Made by a program: the position numbers and the translations under genes. DNA of 64,000 nucleotides from Paenibacillaceae bacterium (lineage in GTDB: Bacteria > Bacillota > Bacilli > Paenibacillales > CANHGK01), in contig CANHGK010000003.1 in NCBI GenBank assembly GCA_947460235.1, positions 1 through 64,000 of the forward strand. Direction: 5' to 3'. The notes beneath the pieces are model-generated. The model was not told the DNA's origin, made no database searches, and was given only the letters and a program-made list of their open reading frames with translations. This document shows, piece by piece, positions 17,967 through 27,500 of this stretch. How positions within the stretch are numbered: position 1 is the first letter of the stretch; each line of letters begins with the position of its first letter.

Positions 17967-18662
17967 ATGAACATCACGTATCTTGGACATTCTGCGATTT
18001 TACTTGAAAGTAGCTCAACAGCTGTGATCATCGACCCTTTTTTACGAGGCAATCCAAATTGCACGATTGATCCGGCACAACTTAAAGTTGATGCAGTAAT
18101 CGTTACGCATGGGCACGGTGATCATCTAGGTGATGCGCTTGAAATTGCGCTAAACAACAATTGTCCGATCATAGCGATTTTCGAAGTTGCCATGTATTGT
18201 GCGAAAAAGGGTGCAAACATTCGACCAATGAACATCGGAGGTCAAGTCACAGTGAACGATATCCATATCCGCATGACCATGGCATGGCACAGTTCATCCA
18301 TCGAAGAACATGGCGTGATTTTGGAAGGTGGCACAGCTGCTGGAGTCATTGTGACGATGGGTGATCAATCGTTCTATCACGCCGGCGATACTGCGCTTTT
18401 TGGAGATTTGAAATTGATTGGGGAATTATATCAACCAGACATCGTTGCACTCCCCATTGGCGACGCGTTCACGATGGGACCTGATGAAGCAGTCATCGCT
18501 GCACAGTGGCTCGGTGCGAAACATGTCATCCCGATCCATTACAATACTTTTTCTCAAATTTCCCAAGACGGAGAAGGGTTTGCGGCGAAGATTCGCGAAA
18601 AAGGTATGTCAGCATACGTATTAACGATCGAAGAATCCATCGAAATTTCAAAAGGAGATTAA
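17967..18662 (+). CDS. UPF0173-like metal-dependent hydrolase (metallo-beta-lactamase fold)
   Basis: THGHGDHLGD, GHS and GDT motifs; IPIHYNTF. Confidence 0.93.
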   Translation: MNITYLGHSAILLESSSTAVIIDPFLRGNPNCTIDPAQLKVDAVIVTHGHGDHLGDALEIALNNNCPIIAIFEVAMYCAKKGANIRPMNIGGQVTVNDIHIRMTMAWHSSSIEEHGVILEGGTAAGVIVTMGDQSFYHAGDTALFGDLKLIGELYQPDIVALPIGDAFTMGPDEAVIAAQWLGAKHVIPIHYNTFSQISQDGEGFAAKIREKGMSAYVLTIEESIEISKGD

Positions 18663-18664
18663 CG

Positions 18665-19009
18665 ATGCCACAACTATGGGTGCGCGGAATCCCACTTCAA
18701 AAATTAAAAGCATGCCACAAACCGTTGTTCAGCGAATTGGCGGAAATTTGCGAGTGCGAAACCGACAATTTTTCCATTGAATTTTGGGAAGGTATTACGT
18801 TGCAATTTGACGATCATGCGCCGAGTTTTCCATTTGTTGAAGTCAAGTGGTTTGATCGCGGTCGGGAAGTTCGTGATCGTTTTGCACAGTCTGTAAGTCG
18901 TTATTTGTTCGATGTCGGCGTGCACAATGTAGAAATTGCCTTTATTTGTTATGAAAAAGATGCATATTATGCGGACGGCGTTTCCTTTGCTGAAGATCTG
19001 GAGCAATAA
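18665..19009 (+). CDS. DUF1904-like protein
   Basis: ATG 18665 after AAAGGAG; MPQLWVRGIPLQKLKACHKPLFSELAEICEC. The ORF track starts at 18506. Confidence 0.75.
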   Translation: MPQLWVRGIPLQKLKACHKPLFSELAEICECETDNFSIEFWEGITLQFDDHAPSFPFVEVKWFDRGREVRDRFAQSVSRYLFDVGVHNVEIAFICYEKDAYYADGVSFAEDLEQ

Positions 19010-19062
19010 AAATCGCCCGTCCATATCCGTTCAGTCGGAGATGTTCGGGCGATTTTTATTTA
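19010..19062. terminator. Terminator between convergent genes
   Basis: aaaatcgcccg...cgggcgatttttat hairpin. Confidence 0.75.
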
Positions 19063-19427
19063 TTTACTCCACCATTTCGAGGCAAAACTGAAGCGAAATC
19101 ACATAATGCAACTGCATCATAGTTTTCCGCCCAACATTGTTGTAATAGCTTTGAGACTGCAGCAATATATAAGTTTTGGTCAGCAATCACTTGCGGTTCA
19201 ATCTCCAAATAAAAACGTGAATACAAATAACCGTCATCCTCCGTTTTGCGTAGGGATGCGTCAAAGTCTTCGTTTTTATTAATGTTTAAGCTCATCAGAT
19301 GATTGTAAATATTCCACCGCTCAACATTGCCATACGTACATTCAGCGACGAATGTCGTCAATCGAAATCGGTCTTCATCCGTATCAATGAATAATTTACA
19401 ATATAAATCGAAGCGATTTTCGTCCAT
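19056..19427 (-). CDS. Hypothetical protein, no family recognised
   Basis: 123-aa ORF in its own intergenic setting. Confidence 0.6.
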   Translation of the reverse strand: MDENRFDLYCKLFIDTDEDRFRLTTFVAECTYGNVERWNIYNHLMSLNINKNEDFDASLRKTEDDGYLYSRFYLEIEPQVIADQNLYIAAVSKLLQQCWAENYDAVALCDFASVLPRNGGVNK

Positions 19428-19632
19428 TTCGTCACCTCATTTTAAGTCTATATTTAGAAATTTAAAAAGTTATCATTAAATTTAGCGAGTAATCTAAGAA
19501 TTCCATACAAACTCAATTTTTCCTGCAAATTCGCGATACAAGTTGTTACGTTTCATATAATTGTATTTGCAGTAGGTGAAATTTCATAAATCCATGCTAT
19601 ACTAGCAAAATATAATTAAAGGAGATGACAAT

Positions 19633-20367
19633 GTGAAGGGCAGAATTTTCACGTGCAATCCACTCGTTCAAACCGTTGGACCAGGTCTGCGTTTTCATAT
19701 TGTTTTGCAAGGTTGTACATTAACATGTCATCATTGCACCATACCTGGCTCATGGAACTATTTTGGCGGTACAGAAGTTACGATTGATGAACTGTTATCT
19801 CAAATCGAACCACATCTTGAATCGTACCGTTCTAGTGGCGGAGGAATTACGATCAGCGGAGGGGAGCCCATGCTACAGGCACCTTTTGTTATTGAACTTT
19901 TCAAACAATGCCATAGCCGGTGGTCATTACATACCGTTCTAGATACTGCAGGATTTAGTTTACTCGATTTTACTAAGCCACTACTTACCGTTACTGATCT
20001 ATTAATCTTTAATCTCAAAACATTTGATGAACAAAAACATATCGAATTAACTGGTCACTCAAATCAATCGATGCTTTATTTTGCAGAGACTGCCGCTGAA
20101 ATAGGGGTTCCCATTCATGTCAAACATGTGATTATTCCTGGACTTACCGATGATGAAAATGAGCTGCGCTCAATCGGTCAGTGGATCGCACAGATACGAA
20201 CGTTTGAGAAACTGATCATTGAATCCTATGACCCTAATTGTGTCATGCGTTGGAATGAACTTGGACTTATCTCTCCTCTTCATGCGCATCATCCATCTTC
20301 GCCCAAACAAAATGCATTAGCAGAACAAATCATTCAAGATGCGATTAACCAATCTTTACAGACATAA
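19633..20367 (+). CDS. Radical SAM protein, glycyl-radical-enzyme-activase (PflA)-like
   Basis: GTG start after AAAGGAGATG; CX3CX2C (CTLTCHHC), GGGITISGGEPMLQ. Confidence 0.85.
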   Translation: MKGRIFTCNPLVQTVGPGLRFHIVLQGCTLTCHHCTIPGSWNYFGGTEVTIDELLSQIEPHLESYRSSGGGITISGGEPMLQAPFVIELFKQCHSRWSLHTVLDTAGFSLLDFTKPLLTVTDLLIFNLKTFDEQKHIELTGHSNQSMLYFAETAAEIGVPIHVKHVIIPGLTDDENELRSIGQWIAQIRTFEKLIIESYDPNCVMRWNELGLISPLHAHHPSSPKQNALAEQIIQDAINQSLQT

Positions 20368-20414
20368 CAAACATTTCACGATGTTTGAATTCTGATAGGA
20401 AGTCGTTGTGCCAA

Positions 20415-20862
20415 CTAACCGTTGCTTTCCACATCCAACGAACGGGCAGCCATATAGTTGAAATTTTCATGCGTCGTACAAATAAATAATTGATTTGTTG
20501 CACGAGAACAGGCGTGATATAAGATCCGGCATGTTACATGTTTTTGAGGATCCGAACCAATACAAAGAATCGCATATGCATGTTCAAGAAACTTTGCCTC
20601 TTCATCACAAAACACGAATGTATTTCCATTCCCGAAATCCACACAAAGCGTATGGTCTGTTCCAGACATTACGATCCTGCAGGCATATGTCACAATCGAT
20701 ATCATCGGATGTTCACAAGTGTAAATAACCCGATCCCCCTGCCGAAACAATCTTGTATGAACTCTTCATTCCCACTTTCCCGTCATTGGCGGATTGAACA
20801 ATTCACCAATCCAATCATTCAAGTTTAATGATCGCTTCTTCCACTCGACCGATAATGTCCAT
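20415..20862 (-). pseudogene. Degenerate C-terminal fragment of a RecD2/UvrD_C_2-type helicase
   Basis: Minus-strand LNDWIGELFNPPMTGKWE*RVHTRLFRQGDRVIYT...GNGNTFVFCDEEAKFLEHAYAI...RILYHACSRATNQLFIC resembles the RecD-type C-terminus; in-frame TGA and a frameshift upstream. Confidence 0.5.
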
Positions 20863-20882
20863 GATAAACCCTCCCATTCGTG

Positions 20883-21770
20883 TTAATGTTTTAACTCATT
20901 CAAAATAAAATTTCTAAACGTTTCTGCTAACGTAGGTAATTTTACTTTTCGGTTATAAATTACACCAATGGAACGCGTCACTTTTTTCCCAACGATTGGA
21001 ATGCGTACTGGTTGCAATTCCGAAGTCGTCTGTAGCGCCATCTCTGGCAGCAAACTGACACCCATTCCCGCAGCAACCAATCCGCGAATCGTATCGGTTT
21101 CTTCGCCTTCAAAACTAATATCAGGTACGAAACCGGCATTCAAACATGCCTCCCATACGATAGGACGAAGTGAATATCCTTCACTAAACAACACAAATGA
21201 TTCATCCTTTAATTGATGCAAAGCAAGTTCACGCTCGTTCGCAAAACGATGATTTGGAGGCAGAACGACGAAAAGTTCTTCATTCTTTAGCAAATCACCA
21301 GTAATTTGTTCACTTGGTTCCGGTATCGGTGAAATGAGCGCCAAATCAACCGTCCCTTCCTGAACATCGTTCAATAAACTTGCATACGTTCCCTGATGTA
21401 GACGAAACTTTGCATTCGGGTAAAATTTTCGAAACTTTGATACAACACTGGGTACCATATGCACACCAAAACTATGAGGAAAACCAATTCGGATATAGCC
21501 CGACTCAGGTTCTGCCATATCTTTAATTTCCTGCACGGCGCGTTCGAGTTCGAGGACGATGGATTCGGCACGTTTCAAAAATAACGATCCTTCCGGCGTT
21601 AATTGCAGATTACGACCTTTTTGAATGAATAAAGCAATGCCAAGTTCATTTTCGAGCAAATGAATTTGCCTGCTGACCGCAGATTGTGCAACATGTAATT
21701 CCTCTGCCGCTTTTGTGACGTGCTGCCTTCTGGCAACACGAATAAAATAATTCAATTGCCGTAATTCCAT
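20883..21770 (-). CDS. LysR family transcriptional regulator
   Basis: MELRQLNYFIRVARRQHVTKAAEELHVAQSAVSRQIHLLENELG; start placed at the internal ATG 21770. Confidence 0.93.
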   Translation of the reverse strand: MELRQLNYFIRVARRQHVTKAAEELHVAQSAVSRQIHLLENELGIALFIQKGRNLQLTPEGSLFLKRAESIVLELERAVQEIKDMAEPESGYIRIGFPHSFGVHMVPSVVSKFRKFYPNAKFRLHQGTYASLLNDVQEGTVDLALISPIPEPSEQITGDLLKNEELFVVLPPNHRFANERELALHQLKDESFVLFSEGYSLRPIVWEACLNAGFVPDISFEGEETDTIRGLVAAGMGVSLLPEMALQTTSELQPVRIPIVGKKVTRSIGVIYNRKVKLPTLAETFRNFILNELKH

Positions 21771-21889
21771 AATTAAAATTCTCCTTTCACAGAAAGCGAC
21801 GTTGGACAATATTGCTTCTAAACTATTATAATAATCAATAGTGGTCGTGCATAGGTGACCAACGTTAATCATGAACAGGAGTGGAACAC

Positions 21890-22423
21890 ATGGCATTGCA
21901 AACTGCACCTGAGCGGAACGGTGTTGCAACATTTAAAGGCAACCCGATTACACTTTTGGGTCAAGAAGTTAAAGTGGGCGATCAAGCTCCAGATTTTTCA
22001 GTTCAAAAGAACTTGCTAGAAGAAGTTACGCTTGCTTCTTATGAAGGCAAAATTAAATTGATTAGCGTAGTTCCTTCCTTGGACACTGGCGTTTGTGATG
22101 CTCAAACACGCCGTTTCAACGAAGAAGCAACGAACCTTGGCGATAACGTTGTTGTTTTGACCGTTAGTATGGACCTTCCTTTTGCACAATCTCGTTGGTG
22201 TGGGGCTGCAGGTGTTGAACGCGTGATTACGCTTTCCGACTACAAAAACCGCAATTTTGGCGAAACGTATGGCGTATACATTAAAGAATTCGGTTTGTTA
22301 ATGCGTTCCGTGTTTGTCGTCGATTCATCCAATAAAGTGACATACGCAGACGTTTTAACAGAAATGACTGAACACCCGAACTACGAAGCAGCGATTGCGG
22401 CTGTTAAAGAATTAATCGGTTAA
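21890..22423 (+). CDS. tpx: Thiol peroxidase (Tpx, peroxiredoxin family)
   Basis: [34 protein letters not shown]. Confidence 0.93.
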   Translation: MALQTAPERNGVATFKGNPITLLGQEVKVGDQAPDFSVQKNLLEEVTLASYEGKIKLISVVPSLDTGVCDAQTRRFNEEATNLGDNVVVLTVSMDLPFAQSRWCGAAGVERVITLSDYKNRNFGETYGVYIKEFGLLMRSVFVVDSSNKVTYADVLTEMTEHPNYEAAIAAVKELIG

Positions 22424-22458
22424 TCTGACATCCTCGAATAACATAGGAGGTCCAACCA

Positions 22459-23538
22459 ATGGGCTCATCTCTACGAAACAGATTTCGTTACCTTCGAATC
22501 GGTCGATGGACACTGTTGGGAGGGATGAGTCTGTTGTTGTTTTTTTCAGCGGCCATACCTTTGCATGCAGATGATCGAGTAAATGAAGGCGCACTTGTAT
22601 TCAAAAATTCCTGTCAAATATGTCATGGAGTTAGCGGAAAAAATGGCCCTTTCTCGATTGACCTTGTCGGACAAGAATTTGTAAGTACTTTTCACACAAA
22701 TGCAGATCTATTTAATTTTGTATCAAAAAACATGCCAAGATCAAATCCAGGAAGTTTATCTAATGAAGATTATTTAAATGTAGTTTCATACATCCAAAAC
22801 TTAAACGGCATTACCGTGTCAGATGATCAATTGCTTGCTTCAGCAACGCCACGTCAGTCGGTTATAACGAAAGCAACGCCAAATTTAACCTCGACAGTCA
22901 CGCCGTCATCGATGTTCACTTTTCAAGCAACAGTCACACCTAACGTAACAACACCGGTTTTTATTGTGACCACAACACCCAGTCCACATGTAATCACAGA
23001 CATCATTGAACCCGTTCATACACCATCAGATATCGATGGGTTAGTACAATCGGATGCGATCCGCAAGTCCATTACAAACGGTTGGATACCTGTGCTGTCC
23101 GAAAAAGGAAAAACGTTATTTCAACCATCGCAACCAATCACACGTGGCCAGTTTATTGCTGCAGTCATTGCCGCAAATGGGATTATTCCTCCTGTTCTTG
23201 CCAAATCATTAGCCTACGATATTGCATCAAACCCCGCGCGCGATGCAATCAACTATGCAATTTCAAAAAAATGGATTGTGCCGACGAAATCACAAACCAT
23301 ATTACCTAAACAACCGATAACTCGTGCTGATGCTGCAGTTTTCGCCCAAAAAGTGTGGAAACTTAAATCAATCATTTCGAAAACATTGAAAGACGTCCCA
23401 AAAACCGACCCTCGCGCTGGTGCAGTTGGTGCGCTCGTAAAACAAGGTGGACTTCGAATTAGCTCGAATCGAGCGAAACCATTAGATTCACTGTCTCGTG
23501 CAGATGCTGCATGGATGTTATCAAAACTTGTGAAGTAG
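22459..23538 (+). CDS. Secreted cytochrome c domain fused to S-layer homology (SLH) domains
   Basis: Signal peptide; CQICH heme motif and candidate axial Met (NMPRSNPGSLS); TP-rich linker; three SLH-like segments with ITRGQFIA, ITRADAAVFAQ, LSRADAAWML. Confidence 0.85.
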   Translation: MGSSLRNRFRYLRIGRWTLLGGMSLLLFFSAAIPLHADDRVNEGALVFKNSCQICHGVSGKNGPFSIDLVGQEFVSTFHTNADLFNFVSKNMPRSNPGSLSNEDYLNVVSYIQNLNGITVSDDQLLASATPRQSVITKATPNLTSTVTPSSMFTFQATVTPNVTTPVFIVTTTPSPHVITDIIEPVHTPSDIDGLVQSDAIRKSITNGWIPVLSEKGKTLFQPSQPITRGQFIAAVIAANGIIPPVLAKSLAYDIASNPARDAINYAISKKWIVPTKSQTILPKQPITRADAAVFAQKVWKLKSIISKTLKDVPKTDPRAGAVGALVKQGGLRISSNRAKPLDSLSRADAAWMLSKLVK

Positions 23539-23546
23539 TATCATCA

Positions 23547-23604
23547 AAAAAGGCTGTCTGATCTGTAGATCATGTTGATCTACAAGTCAGATAGCCTTTT
23601 GTTC
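23547..23604. terminator. Bidirectional terminator
   Basis: aaaaaaggctgtctgatctgtagatca / tgatctacaagtcagatagccttttgtt hairpin. Confidence 0.75.
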
Positions 23605-23606
23605 TG

Positions 23607-24368
23607 CTAGTTCTGATTTATTTCCATGAGTACTCTACCACTCAACCAAAATAACCCATTAACTACTCCGCCTGTTTTTGGTACACCTTGCACCAAATCC
23701 GGATCAGCGACCACATCAATTTCACCGCCATACGTAGATATACATAAATGCCAATACGCTTGTCCAGTAAACGGATTGATTTTCATTTTGCACGTTTTAA
23801 TCCAACCAGAAAAAACCGCTTCCGCCGTTTCTTCGGTTATATGTTCATCAATCATTAACAGTCCACTTGGAATAAATGACTCCACTGCCCGCTTTGCGCC
23901 AGGTGGTTGATCATCGTAAAAATCTTTTTCCGACGCATAACAGGTAACTTGATGCGCAAATCCAACCAATTGAACATAAACTTCAGGATTTGAGATCAAT
24001 TTGTCACTCATCAGCGCAAAATCCGGCATTTCGAACAACATCGGATATGCTCCAGGTAATTCCTGATTTTCTTCAGGTAAAGCCCAAGCCTTCACTGATC
24101 CATCCAGTGAGTGATTATCTGCTGGATATGTGTTTGACACGCGTAATCGAAAAACACTTTGTCCCTTAAAATGTGGATTCAACCCGATCAACTGATGCGA
24201 ATGATCAGATTGTACACTAAGTACAAAACCAGATTCGTCCTCATAAATAATATAAAGGCCTTTGTCCGCGTGGTGAACTTTCCCCATTTTTGAGAACGTA
24301 ATTGCCAATTCAACAAACTCGTCCGGCTTGGTTACCGGAAAACCGATATCAGTGAAATGATTTGCCAC
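23607..24368 (-). CDS. Hypothetical cytosolic protein
   Basis: 253-aa ORF, no recognised motif. Confidence 0.7.
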   Translation of the reverse strand: MANHFTDIGFPVTKPDEFVELAITFSKMGKVHHADKGLYIIYEDESGFVLSVQSDHSHQLIGLNPHFKGQSVFRLRVSNTYPADNHSLDGSVKAWALPEENQELPGAYPMLFEMPDFALMSDKLISNPEVYVQLVGFAHQVTCYASEKDFYDDQPPGAKRAVESFIPSGLLMIDEHITEETAEAVFSGWIKTCKMKINPFTGQAYWHLCISTYGGEIDVVADPDLVQGVPKTGGVVNGLFWLSGRVLMEINQN

Positions 24369-24460
24369 GCGTTCACCACCTTACCTTAGATTCACAATAA
24401 ATAATCAATTCGCCGTAAATGAGTGCCAATCCTCTAATTGAAACATTGAATCGCACAGAA

Positions 24461-24499
24461 AAAGCATCCTGCACGTAATTTTACAGGATGCTTTTTGAT
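24461..24499. terminator. Terminator downstream of polC
   Basis: aaaaagcatcctg...caggatgctttttg hairpin. Confidence 0.75.
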
Positions 24500-24520
24500 T
24501 TACAAATTCATTATCGTTTA

Positions 24521-27500
24521 CTAAAACAAAGCAAGTTGATTGCTCTCCGGCAAGCCACGGAACACACCCATTCCAGTCAGCGTCTCAACAACAGTTTTAG
24601 AAATTTTGCTGCGGGATTGAAAATCTTCGATGGACAAGAATGGTCCGTTTTCACGCGCTGCTACTACATTTCGCGCTGCATTTTCCCCTAGCCCGCCAAG
24701 AGCTGCAAACGGAGCAATCAAACTATCTCCATCAATGATAAAACGCGTTGCTTGCGAGCGATTCAAATCAATATTCTTAAACTTAAAACCACGCGACGTC
24801 ATTTCAAGTGCCATTTCGAAAATTGGAACGGATGCTTTTTCTTTCGGTTGCGCGTTGAACCCTTTTTCCTCGATCTCGATTAATTTTTTCATGATTGTTT
24901 CATATCCAGCACTTAATGTTTGTAGATCAAACTCGTCTGCGCGTACGGAATAATACGTACAGTAATATGCCAGCGGGTGGTAAACCTTGAAGTATGCTGT
25001 CCGTACTGCAGAAATAACATACGCAGATGCATGTGCTTTCGGGAACATATATTCAATCCGTAGACAAGAGTCAATGTACCATTCCGGAATTTTGTGCTCC
25101 TTCATTGACTCGATCCATTCCGGCTTCAAACCCTTCCCTTTACGCACACTTTCGGTAATCGTGAACGCTAGTGCGGCATCCATATTCCCTTTATAAATTA
25201 AATAAAGCATGATGTCATCACGACAACCAATTACTGTTTTAATCGTGCATGTTCCATTGCGAATCAATTCCTGAGCATTGTTTAGCCATACGCCTGTACC
25301 ATGAGACAATCCGGAAATTTGCAACAAGTCCGAGAATGTTTTCGGCTGCGTTTCTTGCAACATTTGGCGAACGAATTTCGTGCCCATCTCAGGAACACCA
25401 TACGTCGCAACAGACGTACGGATTTGTTCTGGGGTTACTCCGAGCGCTTCCACACTACTAAAAATACTCATCGTTTTCGGATCACTCATCGGAATTGTTT
25501 GCGGATCAATACCGGTCAAATCTTGTAACATTCGCATCATCGTCGGATCATCGTGTCCGAGAATATCGAGTTTGAGCAAATTAGAATCGAAGGCGTGGTA
25601 GTCAAAATGTGTTGTCATCCAATCCGCATTCGTATCATCTGCGGGGAATTGAACAGGCGTAATGTCGTTTACGTTGATATAATCGGGGACAACTACGATT
25701 CCGCCGGGATGTTGGCCCGTACTTCGTTTCACACCAGTACATCCCATTGCAAGCCGTTGATACTCTGCTTGGCGGAGTGAGCGTCCTTTATCCTCCATAT
25801 ATTTTCGAACGTATCCATACGCTGTTTTTTCTGCCACCGTTCCGATGGTTCCGGCACGGAATACATGCTTTTCACCGAACAATACTTTCGTATAATTATG
25901 TGCAATCGGCTGGTATTCACCGCTGAAGTTCAAATCAATATCGGGAACTTTGTCGCCTTTGAAACCAAGAAACGTTTCAAACGGAATATCATGACCTTCA
26001 CCTTTCATCTGTTTTCCACACGATGGACATTTTCGTAGTGGCAAATCAAATCCACTCGGAACTCGTCCATCCGTGTAAAATTCACTGTACTGACAAGATG
26101 CACACCAATGATGTGGTGGAAGTGGATTGACCTCGGAAATTCCGAGCATCATCGCAACAACTGATGAACCGACGGAACCCCTAGACCCTACCAAATATCC
26201 GTCATCATTTGATTTTTTTACGAGACGCTGAGAAATCAAATAGTTGGCTGAAAATCCAAATTGAATAATTGGTTTTAATTCTTTCTCAAGTCGTGCCACA
26301 ACAACGTCCGGTATTGGTGATCCATACATCCGCTCTGCAGTCGCGTAACATGTTTCTCGAATTTCTGTGTCTGCCCCATCAATGATTGGTGAGAAAAGTT
26401 CATCCGGAAACATTTTATAGGATTCAAAACGATCTGCAAGTTCGTTACTGTTTTTGACAACGACCTCATATGCTTTATCTTTACCGAGAAACGCGAATTC
26501 CTCTAACATTTCTGTTGTCGTACGCAAATGAGCATCAGGCTTCTTGATGTCTTTCAGAGGACTAAAACCGGTGATGCCATGAATCGTAATGTCTCGTAAA
26601 ATTTTATCGCGAGGATTCAAGTAGTGGACGTTGCCCGTTGCGAGTACCGGTTTACCGAGTTTTTGTCCTAGCGCTACGATCCGCTTGATCGCATCAACGA
26701 TTTGATCGCGAGAATTAACGAGTTGTTTTTCTAGTAAATGTTCATACATACAAATCGGTTGAATTTCGAGCACATCATAAAATTCTGCGATTTGTTCAGC
26801 TTCTTCAATTGATTTGAACATGACTGCGTCGAATAATTCGCCTTTTTCACACCCAGATAAAATCAATAGATCATCGCGTTGCGCGGCAAGTTCACTGCGC
26901 GGAATGTTTGCACTCTTGTTAAAAAATTTGGTGTGTGACATCGAGACAAGCTCAAATAAACGCTTTTTCCCCTTCGCATTCAGCGCATACACGCCGGAGT
27001 GAAAAGGACGCACTGTCGATAAATCTTTCCCGACATCTTGGTTCAAATCACTTACGGTAATCACATTTTTTGACTCAACTGCTTCTTTGAACAATCCAAT
27101 CATAATGCCGGCAAGTGCAATCGAGTCATCGATCGCACGGTGATGATTTTCGAGTTTGATTTTGTATTTGTCCGCAAGCGTGTTCAATCGATGATTCTTC
27201 ATGCTCGGATATAACCATCGCGCCACTTCAAGTGTATCAATGACTGGATTCATTAACGGTTTTTCACCAATCGACTTCAAATTCGATTGCAAAAAGCCCA
27301 TATCAAATCGAGCGTTATGTGCAACGAGCACACCATTTCCTGCAAATGCGAGAAACTCTTTTAGTACGACATCTAGTTCTGGTGCATCTTTAACCATATC
27401 GTCAGTAATGTTTGTAAGTTGTGTAATATTGTGCGGAATCGGTTCATGCGGATTAATAAATCGCTGAAATTCCTCACCAACTTGTCCATTTTTGACGCGC

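Noticed and set aside
20538-20828. 96-aa and other plus-strand ORFs opposite the RecD-like fragment
   Set aside because: Only the minus-strand frame gives recognisable protein similarity.
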